5,481 nt of DNA, taken from Pseudomonadota bacterium (GTDB taxonomy: Bacteria > Pseudomonadota > Gammaproteobacteria > Burkholderiales > Thiobacillaceae). The stretch lies in contig JAJZRT010000166.1 in assembly GCA_021802595.1 (NCBI GenBank), forward strand, positions 2,085 to 7,565, in the 5' to 3' direction. A program made the position numbers and the translations under genes. Positions within the stretch are counted from its first letter, which is position 1. The number at the start of each line of letters is the position of its first letter. Positions 1 through 5,481 of this stretch are shown here, piece by piece. The notes below the pieces were generated by a model. The model made no database searches, had not been told where the DNA came from, and was given only the letters and a program-made list of their open reading frames with translations.

Positions 1-2106
1 GGGGCTGAAGGATTCCGAACCAGCCATGGCATCGCTGGTTTTGACGATAGGGCTGCCGTTTTTGTAGGCGGTGACGAGGACGTCGAAGATGGCGATCTGC
101 TTTTGGCCAACGAGCATCAGCGGCGCCTTGCCGGGGATGTAGAGCGTGGCCGATTGGTCGCTGTGCTTGACCAGATCGACCGCCATCCCACCGCGCGCCA
201 GTATTTTTCCCTGGGAGAACACGCTGGCCAGGCGTTCGATGTCGAGCAAGGTCTCGCCCGTGGCACTCAAATGATCGGCGACCGGGGTGACCACATTGGG
301 CCCCAGGCACAGTGGATGAGCACGCCCAGCCGACAGGATCAGACCGATACCTTTGTCGCTCTTGGCGCGCAGCAGAATGTCGAGCCGCTGCAGGGTTTGT
401 AGATTCTTGAGATCGCGGGCGATGTAGCACGGTACGCTCTCCCCACCCAAGGCGATATCCCCGAGGTAGGTCAGACACTCGTCAAGTTTGTTCAGCGCGA
501 CGCTGTCGAGCTGGGGCTTGAGGCACTTGTGCACGATCTCATCGAGCCAGTCGCGCCGGACGGCGTACTTGTCGGCCGCGCTGGCGGGGAGTTCGACACG
601 GCTACCGTCGACCGGATGGTCATAGGCGATCCAGCCGTGCTTGCCGGCCGAGCGCACGGGCACCTCGTGCACAATGTCGTCGGTGTCGATCAGCAGGGTC
701 TGCTGGCGGCCACGCCGTTCGATGAAACCGCCGTCAGCCAGCGGTTGCGGATCGATGCTGCGCTCGATGAAGAACTTGCCAGGCACCTCCTTGGTGACCT
801 GATCAAAGAGTTGCAGCAGCGCCGGAAACAGCGCGCGCTCGTCCGCCGTCGTCAGGGGTTTGACCTGGTGGAGGATGCCCCAGGCGGTCAGCAGCGCATA
901 GCCCAGATCCCGCTGTACCGGGTCGCGGTTGCTGCGCAGATTGCAGCGGTTCGGGTCGGACAGGGTGATGTTCAGCGTCTTGGTCTTGTCGCTGCCGTGC
1001 TGGGTGTAGCGCACGGAAATGACCACACGGCTGATGCAAGCCGCCCGGCTGAAGAGGTGATCCTTGCCGAAGAGCGATTCGGCCACCGCCTCGATATCGT
1101 CATCGGCGGTGACCTTGAGGCTGGCGCGGTGTTTGTAGTTGTCCGGGCGGGCGTCGACCTCCACCACGGCGACGTGCTCGATGTCGAAGCCGTCCACCCT
1201 GGGTGGCGTCAGGCGCAAGGAGTCCAGAAAGCGCCCCATGTTGTATTGCTTGAGCGTGAGGGGCTTGCCTGAAAGATCCAGCTTGAGCCCCGTCTCCGCA
1301 AAGCAGCCAGCCACCTGCTGGCGCACCGAGGGGCTGGCCGAGAACACCTCGATCACACCCTCGTCAGGTGAAAACAGCAAGGTCGCCTCGTTGAGCGGCC
1401 GGTAGTAGCGCTCCTGGCGGCTGCCATCGGCTTCCTGGTATTCGGCGACGCTGGACAGCGGCCCACCATGGCGCACGATCAGCAGGTGTTGCGGGATGTC
1501 TTGGCCGGCGGCGTCTTTCTTGTCGACCTGCAGGTGCGTCACCGTGCATCGACCGGTGAGTTCGAGCCTCTCCTGGATCTGCTCCTCCAGCGCTGCCTTG
1601 ACGGCATCGTCCCAGACGAAATCCACCTTGGCATTCGCATCCAGTTCGAAGGCCTCGTACATCCGCCCGAAGTTGCGGTAATGGTCGGCGTAGAAAAGGT
1701 TCTCGGCTTCGTCGAACAGCAGCGACTGGTGCTGATAGAGCCACAGGCTACGACCGAGATCATCGAGCTGGGCAGCAAAGGCGTCGATGTGGACTTGCTC
1801 GAATAGTTTGGCGGCAACCCGCGTGACGGTCTCAACACCACGCCCTTCGGCCAGCGTCAGGATGCGGTGGGCGTGGCGGTCAAGGGGAACAGCGGCGTCG
1901 GGTTTGAGCGCGCTGGCGATGTCGAGGAGTTGAGCGCGAATGGCCTGGATGCTGGCTGCGTCAGTGGCCGACGCCCACTGCACATCGCTGAAAATCGCCG
2001 CGTACTGTCCTTTGTCGACAGTGGCAAGAAACCCTTCCAGCGCGGCCAGTGGAGACGCCTCCAGCAGACGATGCAGGGAAACGCCGTTCTTGAATGACTT
2101 CGCCAT
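1..2106 (-). CDS. Large uncharacterised protein, 3' end beyond window (702 codons seen)
   Basis: I do not recognise this family and assign no function. The frame is open without a stop from the ATG at 2106 to the window edge, so the protein has at least 702 residues and its C-terminus is missing. The start is firm: GGGAGG lies 9 nt upstream, two in-frame TAA codons lie just before it, and a promoter with an operator-like repeat precedes it. The N-terminus (MAKSFKNGVSLHRLLEASPL) has no signal peptide, and no membrane segment is visible, so it is probably cytoplasmic. Residues 1-180 look helical. Residues 185-480 alternate strands and helices, with a YYRPLNEATLLF stretch near 234-245 and LKQYNMGRFLDSLRL near 285-299. 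About 665-702 (QKQIAIFDVLVTAYKNGSPI) resembles the start of a winged helix, suggesting a DNA-binding or protein-interaction tail. I see no Walker A, DEAD box, nuclease or methyltransferase motif. It may be the first gene of an operon continuing leftward. Confidence 0.88.
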   Translation of the reverse strand, partial: MAKSFKNGVSLHRLLEASPLAALEGFLATVDKGQYAAIFSDVQWASATDAASIQAIRAQLLDIASALKPDAAVPLDRHAHRILTLAEGRGVETVTRVAAKLFEQVHIDAFAAQLDDLGRSLWLYQHQSLLFDEAENLFYADHYRNFGRMYEAFELDANAKVDFVWDDAVKAALEEQIQERLELTGRCTVTHLQVDKKDAAGQDIPQHLLIVRHGGPLSSVAEYQEADGSRQERYYRPLNEATLLFSPDEGVIEVFSASPSVRQQVAGCFAETGLKLDLSGKPLTLKQYNMGRFLDSLRLTPPRVDGFDIEHVAVVEVDARPDNYKHRASLKVTADDDIEAVAESLFGKDHLFSRAACISRVVISVRYTQHGSDKTKTLNITLSDPNRCNLRSNRDPVQRDLGYALLTAWGILHQVKPLTTADERALFPALLQLFDQVTKEVPGKFFIERSIDPQPLADGGFIERRGRQQTLLIDTDDIVHEVPVRSAGKHGWIAYDHPVDGSRVELPASAADKYAVRRDWLDEIVHKCLKPQLDSVALNKLDECLTYLGDIALGGESVPCYIARDLKNLQTLQRLDILLRAKSDKGIGLILSAGRAHPLCLGPNVVTPVADHLSATGETLLDIERLASVFSQGKILARGGMAVDLVKHSDQSATLYIPGKAPLMLVGQKQIAIFDVLVTAYKNGSPIVKTSDAMAGSESFSP

Positions 2107-2115
2107 GCTCCACAG

Positions 2116-2121
2116 CCTCCC
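2116..2121 (-). promoter_or_regulatory. Shine-Dalgarno for the large gene
   Basis: On the minus strand this reads GGGAGG, 9 nt before the ATG at 2106. Together with the in-frame TAA TAA further upstream, it fixes the start of the large gene and shows that the minus strand, not the opposite strand, is coding here. Confidence 0.75.
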
Positions 2122-2141
2122 TGTCTCATTTGGGATAATTT

Positions 2142-2170
2142 ATTATCTCAGACACTTGAGATAGCGTGAA
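2142..2170 (-). promoter_or_regulatory. Sigma70-type promoter of the large gene
   Basis: On the minus strand, TTCACG (2170-2165; 4 of 6 matches to TTGACA) is followed after exactly 17 nt by GATAAT (2147-2142; 5 of 6 matches to TATAAT). Transcription would start near 2135, leaving a short leader of about 30 nt that contains the GGGAGG site. The surrounding 40 bases are A/T-rich in an otherwise G/C-rich window. Spacing and placement support the call, but promoter prediction by eye is uncertain and the -35 match is weak. Confidence 0.5.
2144..2163. repeat. Perfect inverted repeat over the promoter, probable operator
   Basis: The arms TATCTCA (2144-2150) and TGAGATA (2157-2163) are perfect 7-base reverse complements around a 6-base centre, GACACT. 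The repeat fills the -35/-10 spacer and overlaps four bases of the proposed -10. That is where a dimeric repressor would block RNA polymerase. The centre is asymmetric and no T tract follows, so a terminator is unlikely. No regulator gene is visible in the window. The binding protein could be encoded to the left, or could be the large gene's own product (speculation). Confidence 0.5.
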
Positions 2171-2361
2171 CCCATGGTCATGGGCAGGACAGCAGGGTAG
2201 AGTTTCAGCTCAAACCGCTGCCAAGCGTGGGTACGGACTTCGGGCTGACCTTGCTGGTGATGCCGGAGGCGGAGAAGCGCTGGCGGCGGCGGGATGAGGA
2301 CGAGGAGCCGCTGGAGGACAGCTATGACCGGTTCGTCTCCCGAGGGCAGAAGCCGTATTGA
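2170..2361 (+). pseudogene. 3' remnant of a lost plus-strand gene
   Basis: After a TGA at 2167-2169 the plus strand stays open for 63 codons to a TGA at 2359-2361. The product reads like a natural protein C-terminus: FQLKPLPSVGTDFGLTLLVM, then a highly charged Arg/Asp/Glu segment, ending SYDRFVSRGQKPY. Codon third positions are mostly G/C, as in the neighbouring genes. No credible start exists: the only early candidate is a GTG at 2227 without a Shine-Dalgarno, and an in-frame ATG lies deep in the sequence. The minus-strand reading of the same DNA gives a Pro/Arg/Leu-rich peptide typical of a shadow. I infer a gene truncated by deletion or insertion, with its upstream part replaced by the promoter of the large gene. 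The parent family is not recognised. A chance open frame remains possible at this length. Confidence 0.42.
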
Positions 2362-2362
2362 T

Positions 2363-3013
2363 TCACCCCTGCCCAAACCGATCCGCCACCCACGCCACCA
2401 CTCCGCACTTGGGCCGAGGCTCGGCCTGCGCCTCCTCGCGCTCGATCAACGCCAGCGCTTCCTTCACGCCCATCGGCACGATGCCGTCGGCGGTGACCAG
2501 CCCTCTGCGTTTCATCTCCTCGTGGCGGTACGGGTCACGGCGGTTGGGGATCAAGGCGTACTGGGCCTTGAGCAGTTGCGACTGCGCTTCGACCGACAGA
2601 TTGCCCTCGGCCTCGTACCGCCGCTTGAAGGCATCGCGGTGCTTGGGAAGAACGCTGCCGAAGTTGTCCAGGCAGTCGGTGACGCCGGGGATGAAGTGCT
2701 TGACCAGTGCCCAGTGGCCCATGCGGTAGACGCCGGCTTGGAAGACCACCTCGTCGTGCAGCCTCTCTTGGTCGGGTGACTGCTGCTGGTACGCAGCGAT
2801 GAACGCTTCAAGTGCGTCGGCGAGCGTCGGCGCGCCGTCGTCAAAGGCCAGCAGCGAACGCCAGTTGGCGGCCAATTGGACCAGGCGCTGATGTTCCTTG
2901 TCGGAAAATGGCGCGTGTAGCGCTTTCTCCAGCGTCTTGACCTGGCTCGACAGGCGGCTGTGCTCGCGGTTGATGAGCACGGCGACCAGGGCGGGATCGA
3001 ACCTCCTGGGCAT
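2363..3013 (-). CDS. Uncharacterised 216-residue helical protein, last gene of the operon
   Basis: Family not recognised. The product is soluble, charged and predicted mainly helical, without a signal peptide or membrane segment. Residues about 15-50 (NREHSRLSSQVKTLEKAL) could form a short coiled coil. Residues 60-110 are amphipathic helices containing HDEVVFQAGVYRMGHWALVK. Residues 120-170 are Arg/Lys-rich (KHRDAFKRRYEAEG, then PNRRDPYRHEEMKRR), which might bind nucleic acid or an acidic partner. There are two Cys, at 114 and 203, which do not make an obvious metal site. The ATG start lies 7 nt after the stop of the 60-residue gene. There is no strong Shine-Dalgarno (the nearest is GGGTAG, overlapping that stop), which suggests translational coupling. 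An in-frame stop about 12 codons upstream, with no other start codon between, limits alternatives. Its stop is 1 nt from the stop of the convergent remnant. Confidence 0.8.
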   Translation of the reverse strand: MPRRFDPALVAVLINREHSRLSSQVKTLEKALHAPFSDKEHQRLVQLAANWRSLLAFDDGAPTLADALEAFIAAYQQQSPDQERLHDEVVFQAGVYRMGHWALVKHFIPGVTDCLDNFGSVLPKHRDAFKRRYEAEGNLSVEAQSQLLKAQYALIPNRRDPYRHEEMKRRGLVTADGIVPMGVKEALALIEREEAQAEPRPKCGVVAWVADRFGQG

Positions 3014-3020
3014 CCGAAAT

Positions 3021-3203
3021 CTATCTACCCGTTTTGTCTTTGTGGGCTATATCTGCTCGCGGGTCATAGCCTTCGGTAACGATCTGGTACTGGGGCGGTT
3101 GAATATTTCTATTCGGCTGGAGTCCTCCAGGCTGCGGCTGTTGTGACGCTGCTGGCGGCGTCGGTTGCACGCCCTGCGGTTTTTCAGTTGGTTGATCGCT
3201 CAT
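3021..3203 (-). CDS. Small Pro/Gln-rich disordered protein, middle gene of the operon
   Basis: The product has 60 residues, of which 11 are Pro and 10 Gln. They are concentrated in residues 4-40 (QPTPPAASQQPQPGG). A short, more ordinary and polar tail follows, with YQIVTEGYDPRADIAHKD at about 39-56. It has no Cys, membrane segment or signal peptide, so it is probably an intrinsically disordered cytoplasmic peptide or linker. GGAG lies 6 nt before the ATG, and the gene sits snugly between two others: 15 nt after the upstream stop and 7 nt before the downstream start. That spacing and the good ribosome site support a real gene despite its size. A role as adaptor between the membrane protein and the 216-residue protein is only inference. 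It could also be a non-conserved small frame. Confidence 0.62.
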   Translation of the reverse strand: MSDQPTEKPQGVQPTPPAASQQPQPGGLQPNRNIQPPQYQIVTEGYDPRADIAHKDKTGR

Positions 3204-3218
3204 TTCTGTCTCCAGTTT

Positions 3219-3758
3219 TCAAGGTGTCGGCAAGTTCCAGTGCCGCACCAGCAGCAACAAGAACAGAACGGCAACAGCAACAACCGCAACGTTCATGGCC
3301 CAGTAGCCACGGTAGAGCGCTTGTGATTTGCGGTCGCCCACGCACTTGTTCTGCGCCAATGCGTCCATATTGCCTTTGGCCATCGCATAGTAGATATCAA
3401 TCAGTTCGTTCGCATCGTAAAAGTTGATCGTTGTCTGATCCAGCGGCGCCTTGACGAATTTGTCGTTGCGCAGGCAAGAAAAAACAAACCACCACGCCAA
3501 CAGGGCTGCACCAAAAAGTACGATCATGGCCTGAAAGATCAGGCAGTCGAGCATTCCTTGCGGTGGCAGCAATTTCTTGTCCACCAACTGCTGAAAAAAG
3601 AACACCAGCGCACCGAGCACCAGTGACAGTGCCGTCAGATATTTGCTTGCCTTTTCATCAGCGCGGTGCGATCTCGCCAATTCTTCTGCGAGCACTGCCC
3701 TCGAATGCTCGTAAAGCTCAGCGTACTTCCTGAGAGCGAGTTCTTTTTCTTCGTTCAC
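3219..3758 (-). CDS. Three-helix membrane protein, SLATT/PycTM-like topology, first gene of the operon
   Basis: The 179-residue product starts with a charged helix (residues 1-39). TM1 follows at about 40-57 (YLTALSLVLGALVFFF), then TM2 at about 73-95 (LIFQAMIVLFGAALLAWW). A soluble stretch covers 96-150, and TM3 is at about 152-173 (YWAMNVAVVAVAVLFLLLLV), with a very short tail. The RADEKASKYL motif just before TM1 and the long helical segment ending in DRKSQALYRGYWAM before TM3 recall small membrane effectors of bacterial nucleotide-signalling defence systems (SLATT, PycTM). I cannot confirm membership. No signal peptide or catalytic motif is visible, and no cyclase gene appears nearby. The GTG start is supported by GGGAGG 4 nt upstream. 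The gene heads a three-gene operon, just after the terminator of the surface-protein gene. A general membrane protein of unknown function is the safe reading. Confidence 0.82.
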   Translation of the reverse strand: MNEEKELALRKYAELYEHSRAVLAEELARSHRADEKASKYLTALSLVLGALVFFFQQLVDKKLLPPQGMLDCLIFQAMIVLFGAALLAWWFVFSCLRNDKFVKAPLDQTTINFYDANELIDIYYAMAKGNMDALAQNKCVGDRKSQALYRGYWAMNVAVVAVAVLFLLLLVRHWNLPTP

Positions 3759-3762
3759 GTTG

Positions 3763-3768
3763 CCTCCC
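3763..3768 (-). promoter_or_regulatory. Shine-Dalgarno deciding the GTG start
   Basis: The minus strand reads AAGGGAGG followed by CAAC and then GTG. The strong purine core, 4 nt from GTG, makes this non-ATG codon the likely start of the membrane-protein gene. I could not find a convincing -35/-10 pair between this site and the upstream terminator, so the operon's promoter is unassigned. It may overlap the terminator. Confidence 0.6.
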
Positions 3769-3803
3769 TTTTCTTCCGTAAAGACCCTGCACCAAGGCCC
3801 TTA

Positions 3804-3841
3804 AGGAAAAAACCCTGTCCCTCGTGAGAAGGACAGGGTTT
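3804..3841 (-). terminator. Rho-independent terminator of the surface-protein gene
   Basis: On the minus strand, AAACCCTGTCC (3841-3831) pairs perfectly with GGACAGGGTTT (3820-3810) around a 10-nt loop. It runs into six consecutive T residues (3812-3807). The 11-bp stem plus T tract is a classical intrinsic terminator, and it lies about 50 nt after the stop codon at 3892. Read on the plus strand, the stem is followed only by TCAATC, so it acts mainly on minus-strand transcripts. It should insulate the three-gene operon from the upstream surface-protein gene. Confidence 0.85.
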
Positions 3842-3850
3842 CAATCACCT

Positions 3851-3878
3851 CAAGCACCTACCCGAGGGCGGGTGCTTG
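3851..3878 (-). terminator. First hairpin after the surface-protein stop, accessory terminator or mRNA 3' stem
   Basis: CAAGCACC (3851-3858) and GGTGCTTG (3871-3878) form an 8-bp G/C-rich stem around a 12-nt centre. On the minus strand the centre can alternatively fold as ACCCG/CGGGT with a CCCT loop. No T tract follows, so it is a poor terminator alone. It begins 13 nt after the stop codon and lies ahead of the main terminator. It could pause RNA polymerase or protect the 3' end of an abundant mRNA; both roles are inferred. Confidence 0.55.
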
Positions 3879-3891
3879 TCTCCGGGGGAGA

Positions 3892-5481
3892 TTAGAACAC
3901 GTACAGCGTGCCGGCGGTGTTGTTGACCACGTCCAGACCGTTCAGACCAGTCACGCCAGTCAGCTCGATCAGCACGTCAGTACCAGCACCATCGGTACCG
4001 CCTTCAGCGAAGATGTAGGACTTGCCAACATATTCGAAGACAGCTGCTTCGTTCTGGTCGATCAGGGCCTGAGCAAAGGTAACAGCTTGATCCAGCGTCG
4101 CAGGACCAGCGCCCTTGAAGGTGATCTTACCGTCCTTGACCGATGCGTCTGCGGTACCAGTGGTGTCGTCGACAGCTTGGATCGCGTTCGCCAGCTTGAA
4201 CACGTCATAGTTACTGATAGCGGTCAGGTCTTCAGCAGAACCCTTCTCAACGCCAGCGACCTTGCGGTGGGCACCGATGATCGTTGCCACATCAGTTGCA
4301 ACGCCCGTTTGAACGGTGATAACGTCATCGCCAGAGCCAAGCGACAGAGAGCCGGTGGCCTTAACGTTATCGAGCGTCGTCACCAGGCCACCGGTCATGG
4401 CAGAGGCGTTGATCTCGATGTCGTTGGTCGAGCCGTTAAGCGTCAGATCAGCAGCTTCAAACTTCAACAGCTGGTCACCAGAGATGGTAATGGTCTTGAG
4501 GGTGGACTTGGCATCCGTTCCGCTCACGTCATCGGTAGCAAACTTGATAACGTTGGTAGCGTTGGTACCGCCCGAAACCACTTCCAGAGTCGTAGCCTTG
4601 ATGCCGCTCAGAGTGATCGTCTGGTCATTCAGGTTAGCGCCGTTTTGGACGTAGCCAGAATTCACGTCGAACACGGCCTTCAGGGAGGTAGCGTTCGAAG
4701 CCACAGCCTTCAGGTTGGTGTCGTTCTGAGCCGTGGTGCTGGTCTTGTCAGCATCCAAAGTGACCGTCAGGGCGCCAGCGGTCTTCTGCGTCAGCGTCAG
4801 AGCGTTGGTCGTCATGTCGCCAGTGGCGCGGAAGCCCACACCAGCGCCGACGTTGGTCAGCACAGCAGTGGCACCGACATCAGCCGAAGCAACGAACTCG
4901 GTCACGGTGTTTTTGGCAGCCAGGATTTCAACGTCCAGGGTCTTGCCCAGAGCAGCAGCGTCGAAGGTTTCGAAGTTGCTGAAAGCACCGATGTTGGCAG
5001 CACCCACCATGCTCAGCAGCAGGGTGTCGACACCGTCACCAGCGTTGATCACGTCGGTTGCGGAAACTGCACCTGCGCCCTTGAATGTGTCATTGCCTGC
5101 GCCCAGATTCACGGTCAGGATGCCAGAGCCGTCAGCGGTCAGCGTAACGGTGTCGTTGCCTTCGCCAGCCTCAACATTGGTCGTACCAGTGCCGGAGGTG
5201 TTGATCGTGAGAGTGTCGTTGCCAGCGCCGGTTTCCAGCACAGCAGACACTGCTTCGTTCACCGTCGCAGTGGCCGGATCGTCCTTCAGGGTTGCGGTCG
5301 CAATGGTCACGGTGTCAGCACCAGCGCCGGTCTTGATCGCGGCAAGAGAGCCTGCAGTGCCGCCAGTGACAGTGCCAGCAAAGGTGATACCACCAGCGCT
5401 TGCGGAAGCGTCCAGGGTACGAACGTCCTTGGTGCCAGCGCTGCCAGCATTTTCAGTCACGGTCAGGGTGGTCGTCACAGC
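3892..5481 (-). CDS. RTX/S-layer-like secreted surface protein, C-terminal 529 residues
   Basis: The frame is open to the right edge (GCT codon at 5481-5479), so the start is outside. The GTG at 5478 is internal, not a start. The visible protein is rich in Ala, Gly, Thr, Val and Asp, has no Cys or Trp, and looks all-beta. Counting from the GTG codon, degenerate RTX calcium-binding nonapeptides occur at 51 (GAGADTVTI), 84 (GAGNDTLTI), 105 (GEGNDTVTL), 126 (GAGNDTFKG) and 381 (GSGDDVITV). A weaker one lies near 146 (AGDGVDTLL). The latter leads into a segment with FSNFETFDAAALG at 166-178, a pattern common in S-layer-type RTX proteins. The end (AAVFEYVGKSYIF at 478-490, then DVLIELTGVTGL and terminal TLYVF) fits a type I secretion C-terminus with the usual hydrophobic last residues. 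I infer export by an ABC transporter and assembly on the cell surface, as an S-layer, adhesin or biofilm protein. Tandem 3' hairpins suit a strongly expressed gene. Confidence 0.85.
   Translation of the reverse strand, partial: AVTTTLTVTENAGSAGTKDVRTLDASASAGGITFAGTVTGGTAGSLAAIKTGAGADTVTIATATLKDDPATATVNEAVSAVLETGAGNDTLTINTSGTGTTNVEAGEGNDTVTLTADGSGILTVNLGAGNDTFKGAGAVSATDVINAGDGVDTLLLSMVGAANIGAFSNFETFDAAALGKTLDVEILAAKNTVTEFVASADVGATAVLTNVGAGVGFRATGDMTTNALTLTQKTAGALTVTLDADKTSTTAQNDTNLKAVASNATSLKAVFDVNSGYVQNGANLNDQTITLSGIKATTLEVVSGGTNATNVIKFATDDVSGTDAKSTLKTITISGDQLLKFEAADLTLNGSTNDIEINASAMTGGLVTTLDNVKATGSLSLGSGDDVITVQTGVATDVATIIGAHRKVAGVEKGSAEDLTAISNYDVFKLANAIQAVDDTTGTADASVKDGKITFKGAGPATLDQAVTFAQALIDQNEAAVFEYVGKSYIFAEGGTDGAGTDVLIELTGVTGLNGLDVVNNTAGTLYVF

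Noticed and set aside
21..38. CCAGC/GCTGG inverted repeat near the left edge
   Set aside because: Short arms inside the coding sequence of the large gene, without a T tract or promoter context; expected by chance in G/C-rich DNA.
529..1272. A 247-codon plus-strand open frame, with smaller ones at 103-402 and 1468-1806
   Set aside because: They lie opposite the 702-codon minus-strand frame. The two main ones (103 and 529) sit in exact codon register with it, where high G/C at third positions suppresses stops. They have no supporting ribosome sites or promoters, and the minus frame has both.
2143..2376. A 77-codon minus-strand open frame between the operon and the large gene
   Set aside because: It overlaps the end of the 216-residue gene in another frame, has a Pro/Leu/Arg-rich composition typical of an antisense shadow, and would run through the promoter of the large gene.
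2294..2779. A 161-codon plus-strand open frame
   Set aside because: It is antisense to the 216-residue gene, which has a better operon context. Its start lies within the remnant frame and lacks a ribosome site.
3799..3808. CCTTAAGG palindrome upstream of the operon
   Set aside because: An 8-base palindrome alone is not evidence of an operator, and no -35/-10 pair aligns with it.
4316..4654. A 112-codon plus-strand open frame within the surface-protein region
   Set aside because: The minus strand here encodes continuous RTX/S-layer-like beta sequence. The plus frame is a compositional shadow.
5476..5478. GTG as the start codon of the surface-protein gene
   Set aside because: The frame continues upstream to the window edge (GCT), there is no room to see a ribosome site, and the protein begins mid beta-domain, so this codon is an internal Val.

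Overview
The window suggests a GC-rich proteobacterium. Codon third positions are strongly G/C, Shine-Dalgarno sites are GGAGG-type, and there is an RTX/S-layer-like secreted protein. A betaproteobacterium is my best guess, but this is inferred from composition and style; no marker gene is present. Every gene I accept as intact lies on the minus strand. No tRNA, rRNA, CRISPR array, transposase or integrase was seen.

From right to left, in the direction of transcription: (1) 5481-3892 is the C-terminal 529 residues of an Ala/Gly/Thr/Val-rich surface or secreted protein. It has degenerate RTX nonapeptides and a probable type I secretion C-terminus, and its start lies beyond the window. It is followed by two hairpins, the second being a convincing rho-independent terminator. 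(2) 3758-2363 is a tight three-gene operon of unrecognised genes: a 179-residue three-helix membrane protein with a SLATT/PycTM-like layout, a 60-residue Pro/Gln-rich disordered protein, and a 216-residue helical soluble protein. (3) 2361-2170, on the plus strand, holds a 63-codon open frame that looks like the 3' end of a lost gene. It meets the operon tail to tail with 1 nt between the stop codons. (4) 2170-2107 is a compact promoter whose -10 and spacer are covered by a perfect 7+6+7 inverted repeat, followed by a good Shine-Dalgarno. (5) 2106-1 is a 702-codon uninterrupted reading frame for a large protein I cannot assign to a family. It continues past the left edge. It has no stop inside the window and is easily missed, because long antisense frames lie opposite it.

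Functionally, the right end is a highly expressed cell-surface gene with its own terminator. Everything to its left looks like accessory DNA: unrecognised genes, an operon that pairs a membrane protein with small soluble partners, a gene remnant, and a separately controlled large gene. The layout fits a defence or stress-response locus, but no catalytic motif visible here proves that. The best candidates for something undescribed are the three-gene operon and the large operator-controlled gene.
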